From Pyropia yezoensis (lineage: Eukaryota; Rhodophyta; Bangiophyceae; Bangiales; Bangiaceae): DNA of 64,000 bases. Location of the stretch: contig CM020619.1 in NCBI GenBank assembly GCA_009829735.1, positions 33,086,283-33,150,282 on the forward strand. The letters are read 5' to 3'. The notes below the pieces were generated by a model. It ran no database searches. It worked only from the letters and a program-made list of their open reading frames with translations, and was not told the origin of the DNA. How positions within the stretch are numbered: the first letter of the stretch is position 1; every line of letters begins with the position of its first letter. Below are positions 23,257-33,932 of the stretch, piece after piece. The translations under genes were made by a program, and so were the position numbers.

Positions 23257-25152
23257 TCAGCGGCGTCCCTGCCCCGCCAGTGCCACCTCTGCCTCTGCCG
23301 CCACCCCAGACTCTGCCTTGACGACCGACGCACCCGCTATGGTCGCCGTCGCTCCCGTCGCTGCCGCCGCGGGCGCCGCCCCCCCACCCGCCCACCCCAA
23401 CTCCCGCCGCAGCGCGCCCACAATCGCGTCACAGTCGCCAAGCGCCACATAGTCAAACGCCCCCCCCGGCGGCACCACGGGCGTGCGGTTCAGGAGCACC
23501 CGCGGCACGCCCGCGGGGAAGCGGGCGGGGAGGGTGGAGACGGGCGCCACCGCCAGGGAGGTGCCCACAACGAGCACCAAGTCCGCCGCCCCGGGCCGCA
23601 CGTCCGCCGCCACGCAGGTGGCCACGGCGGGGGGGAGGGGCTCCCCAAAGAGCACAATGTCGGGCTTCATCACCCCGACCGCGTCGCCATCCGAGGCGCC
23701 CCCGGAGCCGTCACTGTCGTCGCTGTCGCAGGGGCGATAGCGGCGGCGGCCGCGGCCGCGGCCGCGACCGCGGCCGCGACCGCGACCGCGACCGCGCCGT
23801 GGCGGTGGCCGCCGCGGTGGCGGCCGCGGCGCGCGGGGCGCCCCCGCCGCACAGGCGGTGCAGCGGGGCACCCGCCCCGCGCGCACCGCCGGCGCGATGG
23901 CCGCCCCCCCCACCGTCACCCCGCAGCGGGTGCACGTGGCAGTCGCGATGCTGCCGTGGACGGGGACGACGACCGGGCCGACGCCCGCCGCCGCCTCGAG
24001 GCCGTCAATGTTTTGGGTGTAGACCCGCCGGAGCACCCCGCGGTCGGACAGCTCCCGGAAGAAGGCGTGGGTGGCCGTCGGGAGGACGGCTGACTCGGGC
24101 GCGACGAGGCGGGCGGCGGCGGCAAAGAAGGGGGCGGGGTCCTCCCGGAAGGCGTCAATGTGAAAGACCGCCGCCGGGTCGGCCACCGTCGCGCCGAGCG
24201 CGGCGTACAGGCCGTTGGGGGAACGAAAGTCGGGGAGCCCCGCCGACACGGAGATGCCCGCGCCCGCCACCACCACAATGCGGGTGGCAGACCCGACGAG
24301 GCGGGCAATGGTGGCCACGCTGGGGGGGGGGGGGCCGGGAAGGGGGGCGGAGACCACCCGCCCGTCGTCGGCAGCAACGCCCACAGGGTCAGGGCAGTAG
24401 ACGCGTATGCCAGAAGGGGCGGAGACGGGAAGCACCGCCGCCGCCGCCGACGCCGCCGCCGCCGCCGCGGCACTCCCTTCAGCGGTGGCCGCAGACCAAG
24501 GTGCCACCGGGGAGTTACCGCCCGTAGCGGCGGGCGCCCCCCCCACCCCATGCCCCCCCGCAGCAGCCGCCACCGCCGCCGCCACTGCCGCCGCCGCCGC
24601 CACCCCTGCGACCCCAACGCCGTGCGTCTTGAGGGGGCGGCCGACGGCGGGGGGCACCCCCCCCCACCTCGCGTCCCCACCCCCCTCCCGTCCAACCCCG
24701 GCCCCCAGTGGCGACAATGCCGCCGGTGACGGTGACAGCGGCGGCGGCGGCGACCGCAGCCCCCCGGCGGCTCGGCTGCCCGCAGGTAGTCGTGCGGCGG
24801 CGGCGCGTGCCGACGGCGGCCGGCGCGGTGGCGCGGCGACGGCTGCCGCTGCCACCGCCGCCGTCGACGGGCCTCTTGTCGGTGACGCGGCGGGCGGCGG
24901 CGCCACGCCTGCCGCCGCCGGGCTTGACTGCCGCCGCCGTTTTGCCGGCGGCGATGTGGGCGGCGGCAGCCGAGGCGATGATGATGGCGGCGGTGGAGGC
25001 GGCAATGACGGCGGCGATGACGGCGGCGGCGGAGGCGGCGATGACGGCGCCGGCGGCGGCGGAGGCGGCGACGGCGGCGGGGGTGGTAGCGGCGGCGGCG
25101 CCGCGATGGCGGCATCGGCCGCCGCCACGTCGGCGGCGGTGGTGGTCATCAT
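23257..25152 (-). CDS. Sir2-family NAD-dependent protein deacylase
   Basis: 631 aa from the ATG at 25152. The first ~270 residues are Pro/Ala-rich low complexity with a PPAKRRRQ nuclear-localisation-like motif. The catalytic core has every sirtuin hallmark in order: GAGISVSAGLPDFRS (~295, NAD binding), YTQNIDGLE (~377), VPVHGS with the catalytic His (~398), zinc ligands CTRC (~405) and CTAC (~430), KPDIVLFGE (~497), GTSLAVAP (~530) and LLNRTP (~553). It should deacylate lysines using NAD+. It is odd that an (RG)n tract encoded by alternating CCGCGG/CCGCGA (~440-470) and an acidic SDDSDGS segment are inserted between the zinc module and KPDIV. RG repeats usually bind RNA or are methylated. The type I core and KRRR motif suggest a nuclear enzyme. 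Confidence 0.93.
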   Translation of the reverse strand: MMTTTAADVAAADAAIAAPPPLPPPPPSPPPPPPAPSSPPPPPPSSPPSLPPPPPPSSSPRLPPPTSPPAKRRRQSSPAAAGVAPPPAASPTRGPSTAAVAAAAVAAPPRRPPSARAAAARLPAGSRAAGGLRSPPPPLSPSPAALSPLGAGVGREGGGDARWGGVPPAVGRPLKTHGVGVAGVAAAAAVAAAVAAAAGGHGVGGAPAATGGNSPVAPWSAATAEGSAAAAAAASAAAAVLPVSAPSGIRVYCPDPVGVAADDGRVVSAPLPGPPPPSVATIARLVGSATRIVVVAGAGISVSAGLPDFRSPNGLYAALGATVADPAAVFHIDAFREDPAPFFAAAARLVAPESAVLPTATHAFFRELSDRGVLRRVYTQNIDGLEAAAGVGPVVVPVHGSIATATCTRCGVTVGGAAIAPAVRAGRVPRCTACAAGAPRAPRPPPRRPPPRRGRGRGRGRGRGRGRGRRRYRPCDSDDSDGSGGASDGDAVGVMKPDIVLFGEPLPPAVATCVAADVRPGAADLVLVVGTSLAVAPVSTLPARFPAGVPRVLLNRTPVVPPGGAFDYVALGDCDAIVGALRRELGWAGGGAAPAAAATGATATIAGASVVKAESGVAAEAEVALAGQGRR

Positions 25153-26479
25153 TAGTGGGCGGGGGTGAGAGGAAGGCGGGGGGGGGGTGGCGTTCTCTGG
25201 CTGACCAGGCGGCGGCGGCAGCAATGAAGGAGGCTGGCGGGCGCGCGGGCGCGCGGGCGGTACAGCCAGTGGCAGCGGCTACCGGCAGACGTCCCGTTTC
25301 GGGGGTCGGCGAGCGAGCTGCAGCAGCGGGGCAGCCAGCCGCCCGCGGAGGGGAGCGGGAAGAGGGGCGGCGACCCGCCAGTGGTGATACACACGCTGCC
25401 GACAAGGGAGGTGGCGGCGGAAGAGGGGGTTTGGCACGGCGGCAGAGGTGGCCGGCCGGCGTGGACGAGCGTGGCCAAGAGCACCGGGCGCCCTGCCGTG
25501 CGGTGGCGTGTCTGTTGAGGAGCAGTCACCAAATCTATGGATGGGTGGTTGTTGGCTGATGGGATTGCGGAACAGTTGTGGGTTGGTGTCGCCCCTGACC
25601 TGCCACAATGACATTTTCAACACCTTTTTTGTTGGCGGCCATCAACTTTGTTGCTGGCTCGCCTCGCCACACCACACCAGCGATACTGCACATGGTATGT
25701 GCCTACGTACGCCTCCCCAGTCAGTCCGTCCACGGCGAGGGAGCGCACAGGACCAGCTACCAATACGCGCGCGCGCAACGGCGGAGCGGTCAGGGTACGT
25801 GCGCGCCATGGGCCCCACACCCGAGCGCCGCGTACGCCTCTCCCGCCGTGGCCGCCAGCGACGCGCCCGTCGACCTCGAAACTCTCGTACGCCCATTCCC
25901 GCAGCGTACCCCACCCGCACGCGCTGCCGCCGTTGGCCAATCGGAAGGTTGTTCGTCCCCTGCCGACTTCGCGCCGTGGCCGCCGCCGCGGCGGGCGTTG
26001 GAGTCGCGCCCCCCAGACCGAGTGCGGGGCTAGAGCGCCTGCCCCTCGGGGAAGAGCAGAGTCAAGTGGGGGATGGTAAGGAACAGTCGGGCTAGGCAAA
26101 CAACGGCAGTGCGCGGTTTTGTCAACAGGACGCGCGGTCTTGGCGGGGAAGCGGAGCGACAAGGTATGCGCAAGGAAGAAAACACGACCAAGCGGCGGGA
26201 TGAACGCTCCCGATGAGTTAGTCGCTGATTAGCTCCCGTGAAAGTGGTGGTCGACAGGCGTCCCCACTGCAGAGGCCGTGCTCTGACCTTGAGTGGACGG
26301 GTTGGGGGCCCGCCCGCCATGCCCCGCGGGAGCAGTATCACGTTTGAAGCCCGACAACAGTCCATTTGCGGACAGCTCGTCTTCTTTGTCCCTCGGGTGC
26401 CTTCGCATGCTCGCAGACTGCGGCGAGGGACGGCCCAGCTCACGGCGCTTCACGCAGTGTGCCGCCAAGGAAGGCTAAA
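25153..26479. other. intergenic region upstream of the sirtuin
   Basis: Probably contains the sirtuin promoter near 25153-25600. A minus frame at 25617-26162 has propeller-like wording (VRSLAVDGLTGEAYVGT) but no ATG start and no continuation, so I leave it as an unsupported fragment. Confidence 0.3.
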
Positions 26480-26662
26480 CATGAAACCTGTCTCGGAGAA
26501 ATCGAAAACAAGGCCCAAAATAGAGGAGAGTACTTTAAATACATACCAGAGCTGCGCCAGGCAATTCAACAGCAGCTGAATATGTATGAGGCGGACTCTA
26601 ATCTGCCAAAAGTCATCCACTGGTGGACCTTTCAGGCCGCCGCAAGTCTACCGGCAGTGTGA
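26480..26662 (+). pseudogene. fragment of an unknown protein-coding gene
   Basis: About 60 codons in one frame end in TGA at 26660-26662 and look like real protein: GEYFKYIPELRQAIQQQL, then MYEADSNLPKVIHWWTF. There is no convincing start or upstream exon. Codon use is less GC-biased than in the host genes around it. I do not recognise the family. It may be the 3' exon of a decayed gene or transposon; it ends about 50 bp before the tRNA gene. Confidence 0.3.
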
Positions 26663-26711
26663 CAGCAACGCTCTATCCGGTCGATCATGCTACATAGACA
26701 CTAAAATGCTT

Positions 26712-26805
26712 CGCGTCCTGCAGGACTTTCGCTTCTATTCGAACCTGCGCGGGATGAACCCAACAGATTTCGAATCTGTCGCCTTAACCGCTCGGCCAAA
26801 GACGC
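26712..26805 (-). tRNA. tRNA-Ser(CGA) with a 12-nt T-loop insertion
   Basis: Reading from 26805: acceptor GCGTCTT, TG, D arm GCC...GGC, anticodon stem ACAGA/TCTGT with loop TTCGAAA (anticodon CGA), a long variable arm GGG-TTCAT-CCC as in class II tRNA-Ser, T stem GCAGG, T loop TTCGAA, 12 extra bases, T60, CCTGC, acceptor AGGACGC and discriminator G. All stems close (one G-T pair). Removing 12 bases leaves 82 nt, the usual tRNA-Ser length. The insertion is best placed at 26726-26737 (between positions 59 and 60): TTCG of the T loop pairs with CGAA in the insertion and the 3' side has a 3-nt bulge AGT before the T stem, as in bulge-helix-bulge introns. A TTTT Pol III terminator follows at 26706-26703. 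Confidence 0.85.
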
Positions 26806-29464
26806 CGATTTGTGCTTGAGACAAATTTGTACATAAGATAATGGAGTTTTGTCTCTGTTTCCGGGAGAGCGCGGCTGCGTCTTGCGCAGCGACCTTCCGG
26901 TAGGGGTACGACGACGCAGCAATGCCAACCAGCTTCTCAGGAAGGCCGAGAGCCGATACCGCCACCGTTGGTCGCGGGACCGAGTCATGAAGGTGCGGGA
27001 CGGTGAGCAGGCGGCGCCCAGTCATCCTCCCCTTGCGGGCCTGAATTGCCGGGAGACGCACCTTGGTAGCGTGCTGTAGCAGCTGAAAATAACCTGCCGA
27101 CGCTTGTCCGCGACCAGACATCAGCAGTCCGTACCCCCATGGTTGATAGGCCCATGGCCAGCGAGTCATCTCTCGTTGTGAACGAACTGCCCGCGACTCT
27201 ACTCAGTTGTAAAGGAGCTGCTCGTGACATCGTCATCCCTCGACTGAATTTTTGTTTGATGAAAAGCCGAAAGCAACGGAGCTTCGGAGCCACGCAGCCA
27301 GCCCACACTACCTCACGCTCAGAGTAAGGGAGGCTGCTGGCACCATCACCAAAAAGCCTCCCGAAGTATACACGAGCAGTCGGCTCTTGCATTCACCCGC
27401 CCCCAACGGCATCAACTACACTTTAGTTAAGTGCGCGTCCAGGCCCGTAGCGAGTGGCACGTTCACTTCCGGCAAAACACAGAGGATCGCGGCCTCAACA
27501 AGTGGCCGTTGCCTCCGCATGCGGCAGCGGAGTGCACTTGTGTGACCGGTTCCGCCCGTCGATGGCAGACGGTCAGACAACCAGAGTCGCAGCGGTGGCA
27601 GCCAGCCGTCAGGGGGGCACCGCGATGGACATCGTGGATGGCAAGGAGCTGGCTACACTGCCATCCGGCGCCAGCTTCACGCCATCCTTCAGGACGGAAT
27701 CGCCCAAGCCGCCCAGCGTGCGAATCTCCGCTGCCGCCGGTGCCCTTTGCCCAGTGGCAGCGGCGGCACCCGCGTTGTGATGCTCGCGCACGATCGAGGC
27801 CGCGGCTGCCGGCGCGCACGTTGTCCGCGACACCCATATCCGCGTCGGCCACGTCTGCGCCCCCCCCCCCCCCAACGCATGTACGTCCCAGGGAGAGTTG
27901 GCGACCGCTCCCATATACCCCAACGTTTCCTCTGCCAGAAACTGCACCACCCTCCCAAGGCAAGACCGGCGAAGTTGAGCAGCTGCTGGTGAGGGAGGGC
28001 GGGGGGCAGGCGGAACCCTAGTTGCTCCCGTGTGGCATCTGCGGCCGGGGGGCGGGCGACATGGCGAGGGGCAGAGGAAGGGGCACGTCGGGGGTCAGGG
28101 CCTGTCGCCACAGCGCCCAAAGCGCCGACGGCGCCATCCTCCGCCTATGGCGGCCGCGCGGCGGTGGTCAAAATGAGGCGCCCCTCGTGCCGACGTGACG
28201 GCGAGCAAAAGGGCACTGTTTATGCTGGCTGACTGGCGCTGCAGCGACACTACCCAGGACCGGCCGCTGGGAGCGCTGCCGCCGAGCTTGCCACCACCAA
28301 TGCCGCAGGCAGGGAGATGACGGGAGGAGGATGATACTGTCGTTACGCTAATCTGTGCACATTGAGTGGAGGAGAGGCATGCCCAGGTTGTGCGCTCGAC
28401 TGAAACACATTCTGCACAAGCATGGTGGAGCCACTGCTCGGCACAATTTTGTAGTGTAATGGGCCCCTGTCACGTATTCCATGTTGACATCAAAAATGAA
28501 AGCTCCCTCGAATCCCTGGGAATGTATTTCGTACGTACTTCCTCTCACGACCACAATGTTCCATATCGCATGCATCCTTCATGCGCTGTTATGTAATATG
28601 AATTGAAAATCTAAACATTGGGGGAGACATGCCCCGGCGACGACGACCGCTGCCCCAGCGGACGCACCGTCGCTCCAGCGGACGCACCGCCGTCGGCAGT
28701 GGTCGACGTGGCGCCCATCCTCGTCGCGGGCGGCAGTGTCCACCCTCTTTTGGTCACCATTGATCTACATACGGAACAACGCCACGAGAGGCGTCAGGTG
28801 GCCACGTCCGAGCATGGCAAGCTCAGCAGCCCCGGCTACGTGCCCAGGCGCAGTGGCCCCTGGTACGTGTCCACGCGCATTCAGAGTACCCTTTTTTTCG
28901 TTTCTTTATTGTCATTTTTGATTGCGCGGGAGCGGGAGCGCGCTCGGCGCTGATATCGAGAACACTGGCTAACGAACTCACCCTGTGCATGGTTGACTCT
29001 TCACAATGGATGGTTTGGCTCTTTCGACCCACAGACGCCGGCAGCTCTGTCGTTGACGACCCCACGCGCGCCCCGGAGGATATCTGTGCCCCAGAGCCTG
29101 TTTCCCCCCGGGCGGCTCCCGCGGCGGCGAAATACGGTGCCTGTGGGTACCAAAAGACTTTGGAGGCTGGCAAGACGCACTACTGGTCAATTTGCAAGCT
29201 CGTGGTGGACCGCATGCAGTGCCCTGCTGCACTGCCGGTCTGCCACAAGTTATATACTGGGGCCGGTTGCGGGAACGGCAAATGCCCTCGCAAGAGGCCG
29301 TACGTTATTCCGATACAATCAGCGGTGGAGGGCATCTGGACGGCAGGGAGGCAGCTTCTCCGTGTGGGAATGCTTTGAGACGTATTCTGACACTCTCTTT
29401 GGCAAGCCCTTTCAGCTTTTCTCGTGCTTTTCTCTGGTTGTTTTTTCCGGCTTTTTTCCAGGTG
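26806..29464. other. intergenic region with weak coding-like patches
   Basis: No confident gene. A minus frame at 27609-27914 (from MGAVANSPWDVH) is coding-like, containing EIRTLGGLGDSVLKDGVKL and LAPDGSVASS, but has no known domain. A plus ORF at 28989-29378 from an ATG is Cys-rich (YGACGYQKTLEAGK, MQCPAALPVCHKLY, CGNGKCPRKR) and may be the upstream exon of the host gene hit by the retrotransposon: an intron-like AT-rich tract ending TTTTTTCCAG lies at 29380-29460. 28340-28620 is AT-richer and empty. Confidence 0.3.
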
Positions 29465-29469
29465 CAAGA
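29465..29469. repeat. target site duplication CAAGA, left copy
   Basis: CAAGA directly precedes the TGTGAGG end of the LTR. The second copy is at 37039-37043. Five base pairs is usual for Ty3/gypsy integrases. Confidence 0.93.
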
Positions 29470-30390
29470 TGTGAGGACCCACCTAAAACCGGGGAGCCCT
29501 CAACGTACTCGTGGGGGTGTCAGCGGGCCTTGCGAGCCAATGGGGCGGCGGGGCACGGGGAAGAGGACGGTGGTCTCGACGGGGGTGGGTCTGGGGAAGA
29601 AGATGGGCGCGACGTCGGTGGGGATCGAGGGTACAAAAGGTAAACAGTGTCTTTGGTCTGTGTCTGTGGTTGCCCCTCTCGTCTCCCCCGGTGGCGCCGA
29701 CATCCACGCACTATATACTCGCGTCGGGGCACCCGAGGTGCCCCAAAGCATGCGTTTCCCCATCGCACCGCCGGTAGGCACAGAACGGTCCAAAAACAAA
29801 GCATGTCTCTCAGAACAAAGCATGGGCGGGCGTGCGCACTAAAGGAGTGCAGCCCCAGTTTGCCCGAAACGAAGGAGGTCCCGTGGATGGCGCCCAGCGC
29901 GCCCCACCAGCCGGCTCCACACGCCCGTCGGCCAGAAGGTCCGACTGGCTGTAAGGGCCAGCAAGGCCAAATTCAATCAATCCAAAAGCCGGCGAGCCAG
30001 TCATATCGCACTCAGCCGCCAGCGAGGATGTGCGGTGTCCTCAGTGTCGGTGAATCATGTGACTGGTCCTTGATGCCAGCTTTCAAGCAGCGCAGAGAAT
30101 AAAATTCAGGCAGCACAGACGGGGATGTCCGCCCGTGGTTGGTGGACGATGTCACTCGCTCCTCGCTGTCGAGTTTCGACGTCCATGACAGGGTTCCGAC
30201 AGTGCGTTGACGGCGGCTTTCGTGCGGTCGGCCGACGTCCGCAAAATGTCAGGGATACAGCGTGGTGTCGCCCAGGGTAGTGGGGAATTGATGTGTCTTG
30301 GGGGGAGTTATCGGGGCCGGACATGTAAGGAGAGGTCCCAGTCCATATCCCCTGGGTACCGGGTGGGGATTGAAGGGGCAAATCCTTACA
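29470..30390 (-). repeat. 3' LTR of the chromovirus
   Basis: 921 bp from TGTGAGGA to TCCTTACA (plus strand), near-inverted ends. On the transcribed strand a TATATA element (plus strand ACTATATACT, ~29711) can act as core promoter. It is identical to the other copy except for one base. Confidence 0.95.
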
Positions 30391-30404
30391 CCTCCCCCCC
30401 CTTA
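30391..30404 (-). other. polypurine tract of the chromovirus
   Basis: On the transcribed strand AAGGGGGGGGAGG directly abuts the TGTAAGG start of the 3' LTR, where the plus-strand primer is expected. The pol stop codon TAA (30402-30404) overlaps its first bases. Confidence 0.85.
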
Positions 30405-32552
30405 GGACGCGCGTCGAAGAAACGCGTCTAAAACTTCAGGGGCGTTCACAAGGTCTTGCTTTGTCAGCCAAGAGTTCTCGCTGATGTCGCAGCCTTTCCA
30501 TTTGACGAGGTACTGCAGTCGTCCACGGCGCTTTCGTGACCGTATAATGGAGTCCACTTCATACTCGACCGAGCCATCCGGAAATGTAACCGGGGGTGGA
30601 ACGGGAGGAAGTCGACCATACGGATCAGCGCGGTACGGCTTCAGGAGGCTGGCATGGAAGGCGTTGTGAACTTTGCGATCGAGGACAGCTTGAGGAAGAT
30701 CGAGACGGAACGTGACGTCATTGATGCTCTCCGTGACTTTGTAGGGTCCGGAGTATTTGGGCATCAGCTTACAAGCGCCTTGAAAAGCGTCGGGCAAGAG
30801 GTTCTTGGTGCTGAGGAGTACGTGGTCGCCCACAGCGATTGTGCATGGTCGGCGATGACGGTTTGCGTACGCCGCGCGCGTCTCATTGGCGCTCTTGATG
30901 GCGGCGATAGCCGTCTTTTGAGCATCGTGGAGGCTGGATAGCCAATCCGACACAGCAGGAAGATTTGAGTCCCTGCTGTCGAGGATGTCCATAGGCACGG
31001 TCCTTGGTTCAAACCCGTAGTTCAAGAAAAATGGAGAGTACGTGGTTACGGCATTAGGTGACCGGTTGTACGCAACTTCCGCGCCAACGAGAAAAAGATC
31101 CCAGTCGCCTTGATGGTGGTTGACGAAGTTTCTGAGGATTTCTTCAATTTTCTTGTTCATAATCTCAGTTTGGCCGTCCGTCTGCGGGTGGTAGGCCGAT
31201 GAGGCTTTGATCTTGACCTTGAGGATCTTTGTCAGTGACCGCCAGAAGTTGGAGAAAAAGATGGGGTCGCGGTCACAGACGACTTCTTGAGGTAGGCCGT
31301 GGTTGCGATAGACGTGATCGTGGTAAAGCTGAGCTGTGACCGGCGCTGTACATTCCGGCTTCATTGGTGCCAGGCGAATCATCTTTGTGAGTCGGTCAAC
31401 AACGACATAAATGCCGTTGTGGCCTCGTGGTGTCAGTGGCAGTGGGGTGATAAAGTCCATGGAGACACTTGCCCATCTTTGGCTTGGGGGTTCAAGTGGT
31501 TTGAGATGACCCAGAGGTGAATGAGTGCTAGCCTTGTTCCGCTGGCACGAATCACATGATTGTACGTATCTTTGGATGTCCTGCCGCATAGATTTCCAGT
31601 AGTAATTGGAAGCAACGGCCTTGGTGGTTTTCTTCACTCCCATGTGCCCTTGGCACGGGACGTCATGGTAGTCGTGGAGGAGTCTTTGACGTAGAGTACC
31701 AGCGGGGATGCACGTACGGTCACCTCGCTTCAACAACCTCATATGAAACCGGTAGGGAGATACCGGGTCCTTGGCTAGGTCGGCAAATTCGGGGTCCGCT
31801 TTGTACTTTTGTTCTAGGGTGGCAAGGTCTTGATCACTTTGGTTGATGGTCATGAGGTTGTTGATTTCAGTTTTCTTGAGGGTTTCGTCAATGGTCTTGG
31901 TCAGCACGCGACTAAGGAGATCTTGGTTGGGTTCGTGCTTGTCAGGGGCATCTTGGGGTTGCCTGGAAAGGGCATCAGCTACGGCGTTGGAGATGCCTTT
32001 GATCGGGACAATCTTGAACTGGAATTGGTCCAGAAGTTCAAGCCACTTGACTTGGCGGTCGTTCAGCCTTTCTTGGGTTCGCAGGTATCTCAGGGACTCG
32101 TGGTCGGTATGGACCTCAAAGGGTCTTCCGTGGAGGTAGCAGCGCCAGTGCCGGATGGCTTGGACCACTGCGAGCAGCTCACGTTCGCGGATGCTGTAGC
32201 GTTGTTCGTGGATATTCAAAGTCAGGGAGAAGAATGCCACTGGACGCCGTCCCTTTCCGTCGTCTTGTTCGAGGACTGCGCCAATAGCATACCCGCTGGC
32301 ATCAGTAGACACGTAGATGGGATATCGTTTGTCAAACGGCCTTAGTACCGGTGCACTTGTTGTCAGAGTCCGCAGCTGCTCGAAGGCTTTTTGGGCGTCC
32401 GGCGTCCACTCAAAGTCGACCTTCCCCGTCAGCCTCGTAAGAGGGGTAGCAACTGCGGCCATTCCCTTGATAAATCGGCGATAGAAGTTGACCATACCGA
32501 GGAAGGACTGCACGTCCTTCTTGCTCTTGGGGGTTGCCCACGTCCGAATGGC
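30402..32552 (-). CDS. chromovirus pol, second part: RT end, RNase H, integrase, chromodomain
   Basis: It continues the reading frame of the first pol part after an in-frame TAA at 32553-32555. It starts with the end of the RT connection (SFLGMVNFYRRF), then RNase H (VSTDASGYAIGAVL, the HTDHESLRYL block). The integrase has a HHCC zinc region (LLHDYHDVPCQGHMG... CDSCQRNK), a DDE core with SMDFITPLP and CDRDPIFFSNFW, and a GPY-like region (YSGPYKV). The last ~60 residues form a chromodomain (YEVDSIIRSRKRRGRLQYL, VKWKG, ENSW), which directs integration to chromatin marks. It would be made only if the stop is read through or is a sequence error. Confidence 0.92.
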   Translation of the reverse strand, partial: AIRTWATPKSKKDVQSFLGMVNFYRRFIKGMAAVATPLTRLTGKVDFEWTPDAQKAFEQLRTLTTSAPVLRPFDKRYPIYVSTDASGYAIGAVLEQDDGKGRRPVAFFSLTLNIHEQRYSIRERELLAVVQAIRHWRCYLHGRPFEVHTDHESLRYLRTQERLNDRQVKWLELLDQFQFKIVPIKGISNAVADALSRQPQDAPDKHEPNQDLLSRVLTKTIDETLKKTEINNLMTINQSDQDLATLEQKYKADPEFADLAKDPVSPYRFHMRLLKRGDRTCIPAGTLRQRLLHDYHDVPCQGHMGVKKTTKAVASNYYWKSMRQDIQRYVQSCDSCQRNKASTHSPLGHLKPLEPPSQRWASVSMDFITPLPLTPRGHNGIYVVVDRLTKMIRLAPMKPECTAPVTAQLYHDHVYRNHGLPQEVVCDRDPIFFSNFWRSLTKILKVKIKASSAYHPQTDGQTEIMNKKIEEILRNFVNHHQGDWDLFLVGAEVAYNRSPNAVTTYSPFFLNYGFEPRTVPMDILDSRDSNLPAVSDWLSSLHDAQKTAIAAIKSANETRAAYANRHRRPCTIAVGDHVLLSTKNLLPDAFQGACKLMPKYSGPYKVTESINDVTFRLDLPQAVLDRKVHNAFHASLLKPYRADPYGRLPPVPPPVTFPDGSVEYEVDSIIRSRKRRGRLQYLVKWKGCDISENSWLTKQDLVNAPEVLDAFLRRAS

Positions 32553-33932
32553 TTAGACCTTCTGGTCCTCCATGGAAAAGCCTGCGTCAGATATGACGTG
32601 GCCGAGGTAATCGACAGTGGTTCGAGCGAATTGGCACTTACTCGCCTTGGCGTAAAGCTTGTGGTCTCGTAGCTTGGCCAGGGTTTTTCTCAGGTGCTTG
32701 AGATGATCCTCGTAGGTTTCGCTGTAGACCAAAATGTCGTCTAAGTAGACGCAGATGAAGTCGTACAGGTAGGGTCTGAACACATCGTTCATCAAGTTCA
32801 TGAAGACTGCGGGGGCGTTCGTCAGTCCGAAGGGTAGCACAGTAAACTCGTAGAATCCATACTTGGTCCGGAACGCCGTCAATGGGATGGTGTCAGGGTC
32901 CAGCCGGATCTGGTGGTAGCCAGAGCGGAGGTCAATCTTCGTGAAATACTTGGCCTTTCGTAGTTGATCAAAGATGTCATCGTTACGTGGTAGAGGATAC
33001 GCATTCTTGATGGTGGCCTTGTTCAATGCTCGGTAGTCGATGCACATCCGCCAGCCGCCGTCCTTCTTCGCCGCAAATAGAACGGAGGAGCCCCACGGTG
33101 AGGCACTTGGCTGGATGAATCCCTTCCGAATCAGGGTCGCAAGTTGCGTCTTGAGTTCATCGAGTTCCCACTCGGAGAGGCGGTAAATACCGCTGCGACG
33201 TGGTTCAACGTCGTCGGTCAGCTTGATGCTAAACTTTTGACTACGCTCGGGAGGGAGTCCGTCCGGGAGCTCAGCCGGGAAGACGTCAGCGTACTCCTTG
33301 AGAATCTGTTGGACTTCATTTTTGTCTTCAGCTTCTCCCATAATGATGGAGTTGATGTCAAAGCTGCTTGAGGGGTCTTCAGACTGCAGGTAGATGGCGA
33401 ATACAGGGGTCCTTTGGATGAGGTCACGTGCGAGTCGTTGCCGGCTAATGAGGCCCTCCGGTTTCTTGAGGGAGGCGGTGATAGAAATATTCTTGTGGTT
33501 GAACTTAAAGGATATCTTGTTCTTCTTGTTGTTGATCTTGGCGCCCTTGTCATCGCGCCATTTCTTACCGAGGATAACGTCGTACGCACTGAGGTCGCAT
33601 ACGGCGAACCGTAGTCGTTCTTGGTAAAGGCCGATGTGAATCTCTAAGGGTTCAATGGTTTCAGCGAGTACATGGGAACGTCCATCGGGCATGTTTGCCG
33701 CGAAGTCCGTTTCAGTGGTCTTGACATTCAGGGTTTTCATGAGGCGCCTGGAGACGACGTTGATGGGAGACCCGTCGTCGAACAGCACCTTTACAACATG
33801 GCCATTGACAGAAGCAGTAGAAAGCAGTAGCCCGAGACGCGGGCCTTCAAAGGGTGACGATTTGTTTCCCGGAACCAAAGGAGCATCTTTCACCGTTGTT
33901 GACGACGGTTGCTGCTTCAGTTCCGCTGGCCA
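32553..33932 (-). CDS. chromovirus pol, first part: protease and reverse transcriptase
   Basis: The frame is -1 relative to gag and is open back to the slippery heptamer at 33932-33938. The aspartic protease comes first ([13 protein letters not shown], with D-D-G-S in place of the usual D-S/T-G), then YDVILGKKW. The reverse transcriptase has [56 protein letters not shown] and the catalytic YLDDILVYS. The frame ends at TAA (32553-32555) just after DQKV, inside the RT-RNase H connection, where the homologous protein continues without a break. This stop disables the element if real. Confidence 0.92.
   Translation of the reverse strand, partial: WPAELKQQPSSTTVKDAPLVPGNKSSPFEGPRLGLLLSTASVNGHVVKVLFDDGSPINVVSRRLMKTLNVKTTETDFAANMPDGRSHVLAETIEPLEIHIGLYQERLRFAVCDLSAYDVILGKKWRDDKGAKINNKKNKISFKFNHKNISITASLKKPEGLISRQRLARDLIQRTPVFAIYLQSEDPSSSFDINSIIMGEAEDKNEVQQILKEYADVFPAELPDGLPPERSQKFSIKLTDDVEPRRSGIYRLSEWELDELKTQLATLIRKGFIQPSASPWGSSVLFAAKKDGGWRMCIDYRALNKATIKNAYPLPRNDDIFDQLRKAKYFTKIDLRSGYHQIRLDPDTIPLTAFRTKYGFYEFTVLPFGLTNAPAVFMNLMNDVFRPYLYDFICVYLDDILVYSETYEDHLKHLRKTLAKLRDHKLYAKASKCQFARTTVDYLGHVISDAGFSMEDQKV

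Noticed and set aside
25617..26162. possible beta-propeller (NHL-like) fragment, minus strand
   Set aside because: One suggestive motif only, no ATG, no repeats and no continuation.
29511..30102. plus-strand ORFs inside the LTRs
   Set aside because: Present identically in both LTRs, antisense to the element, no domain.
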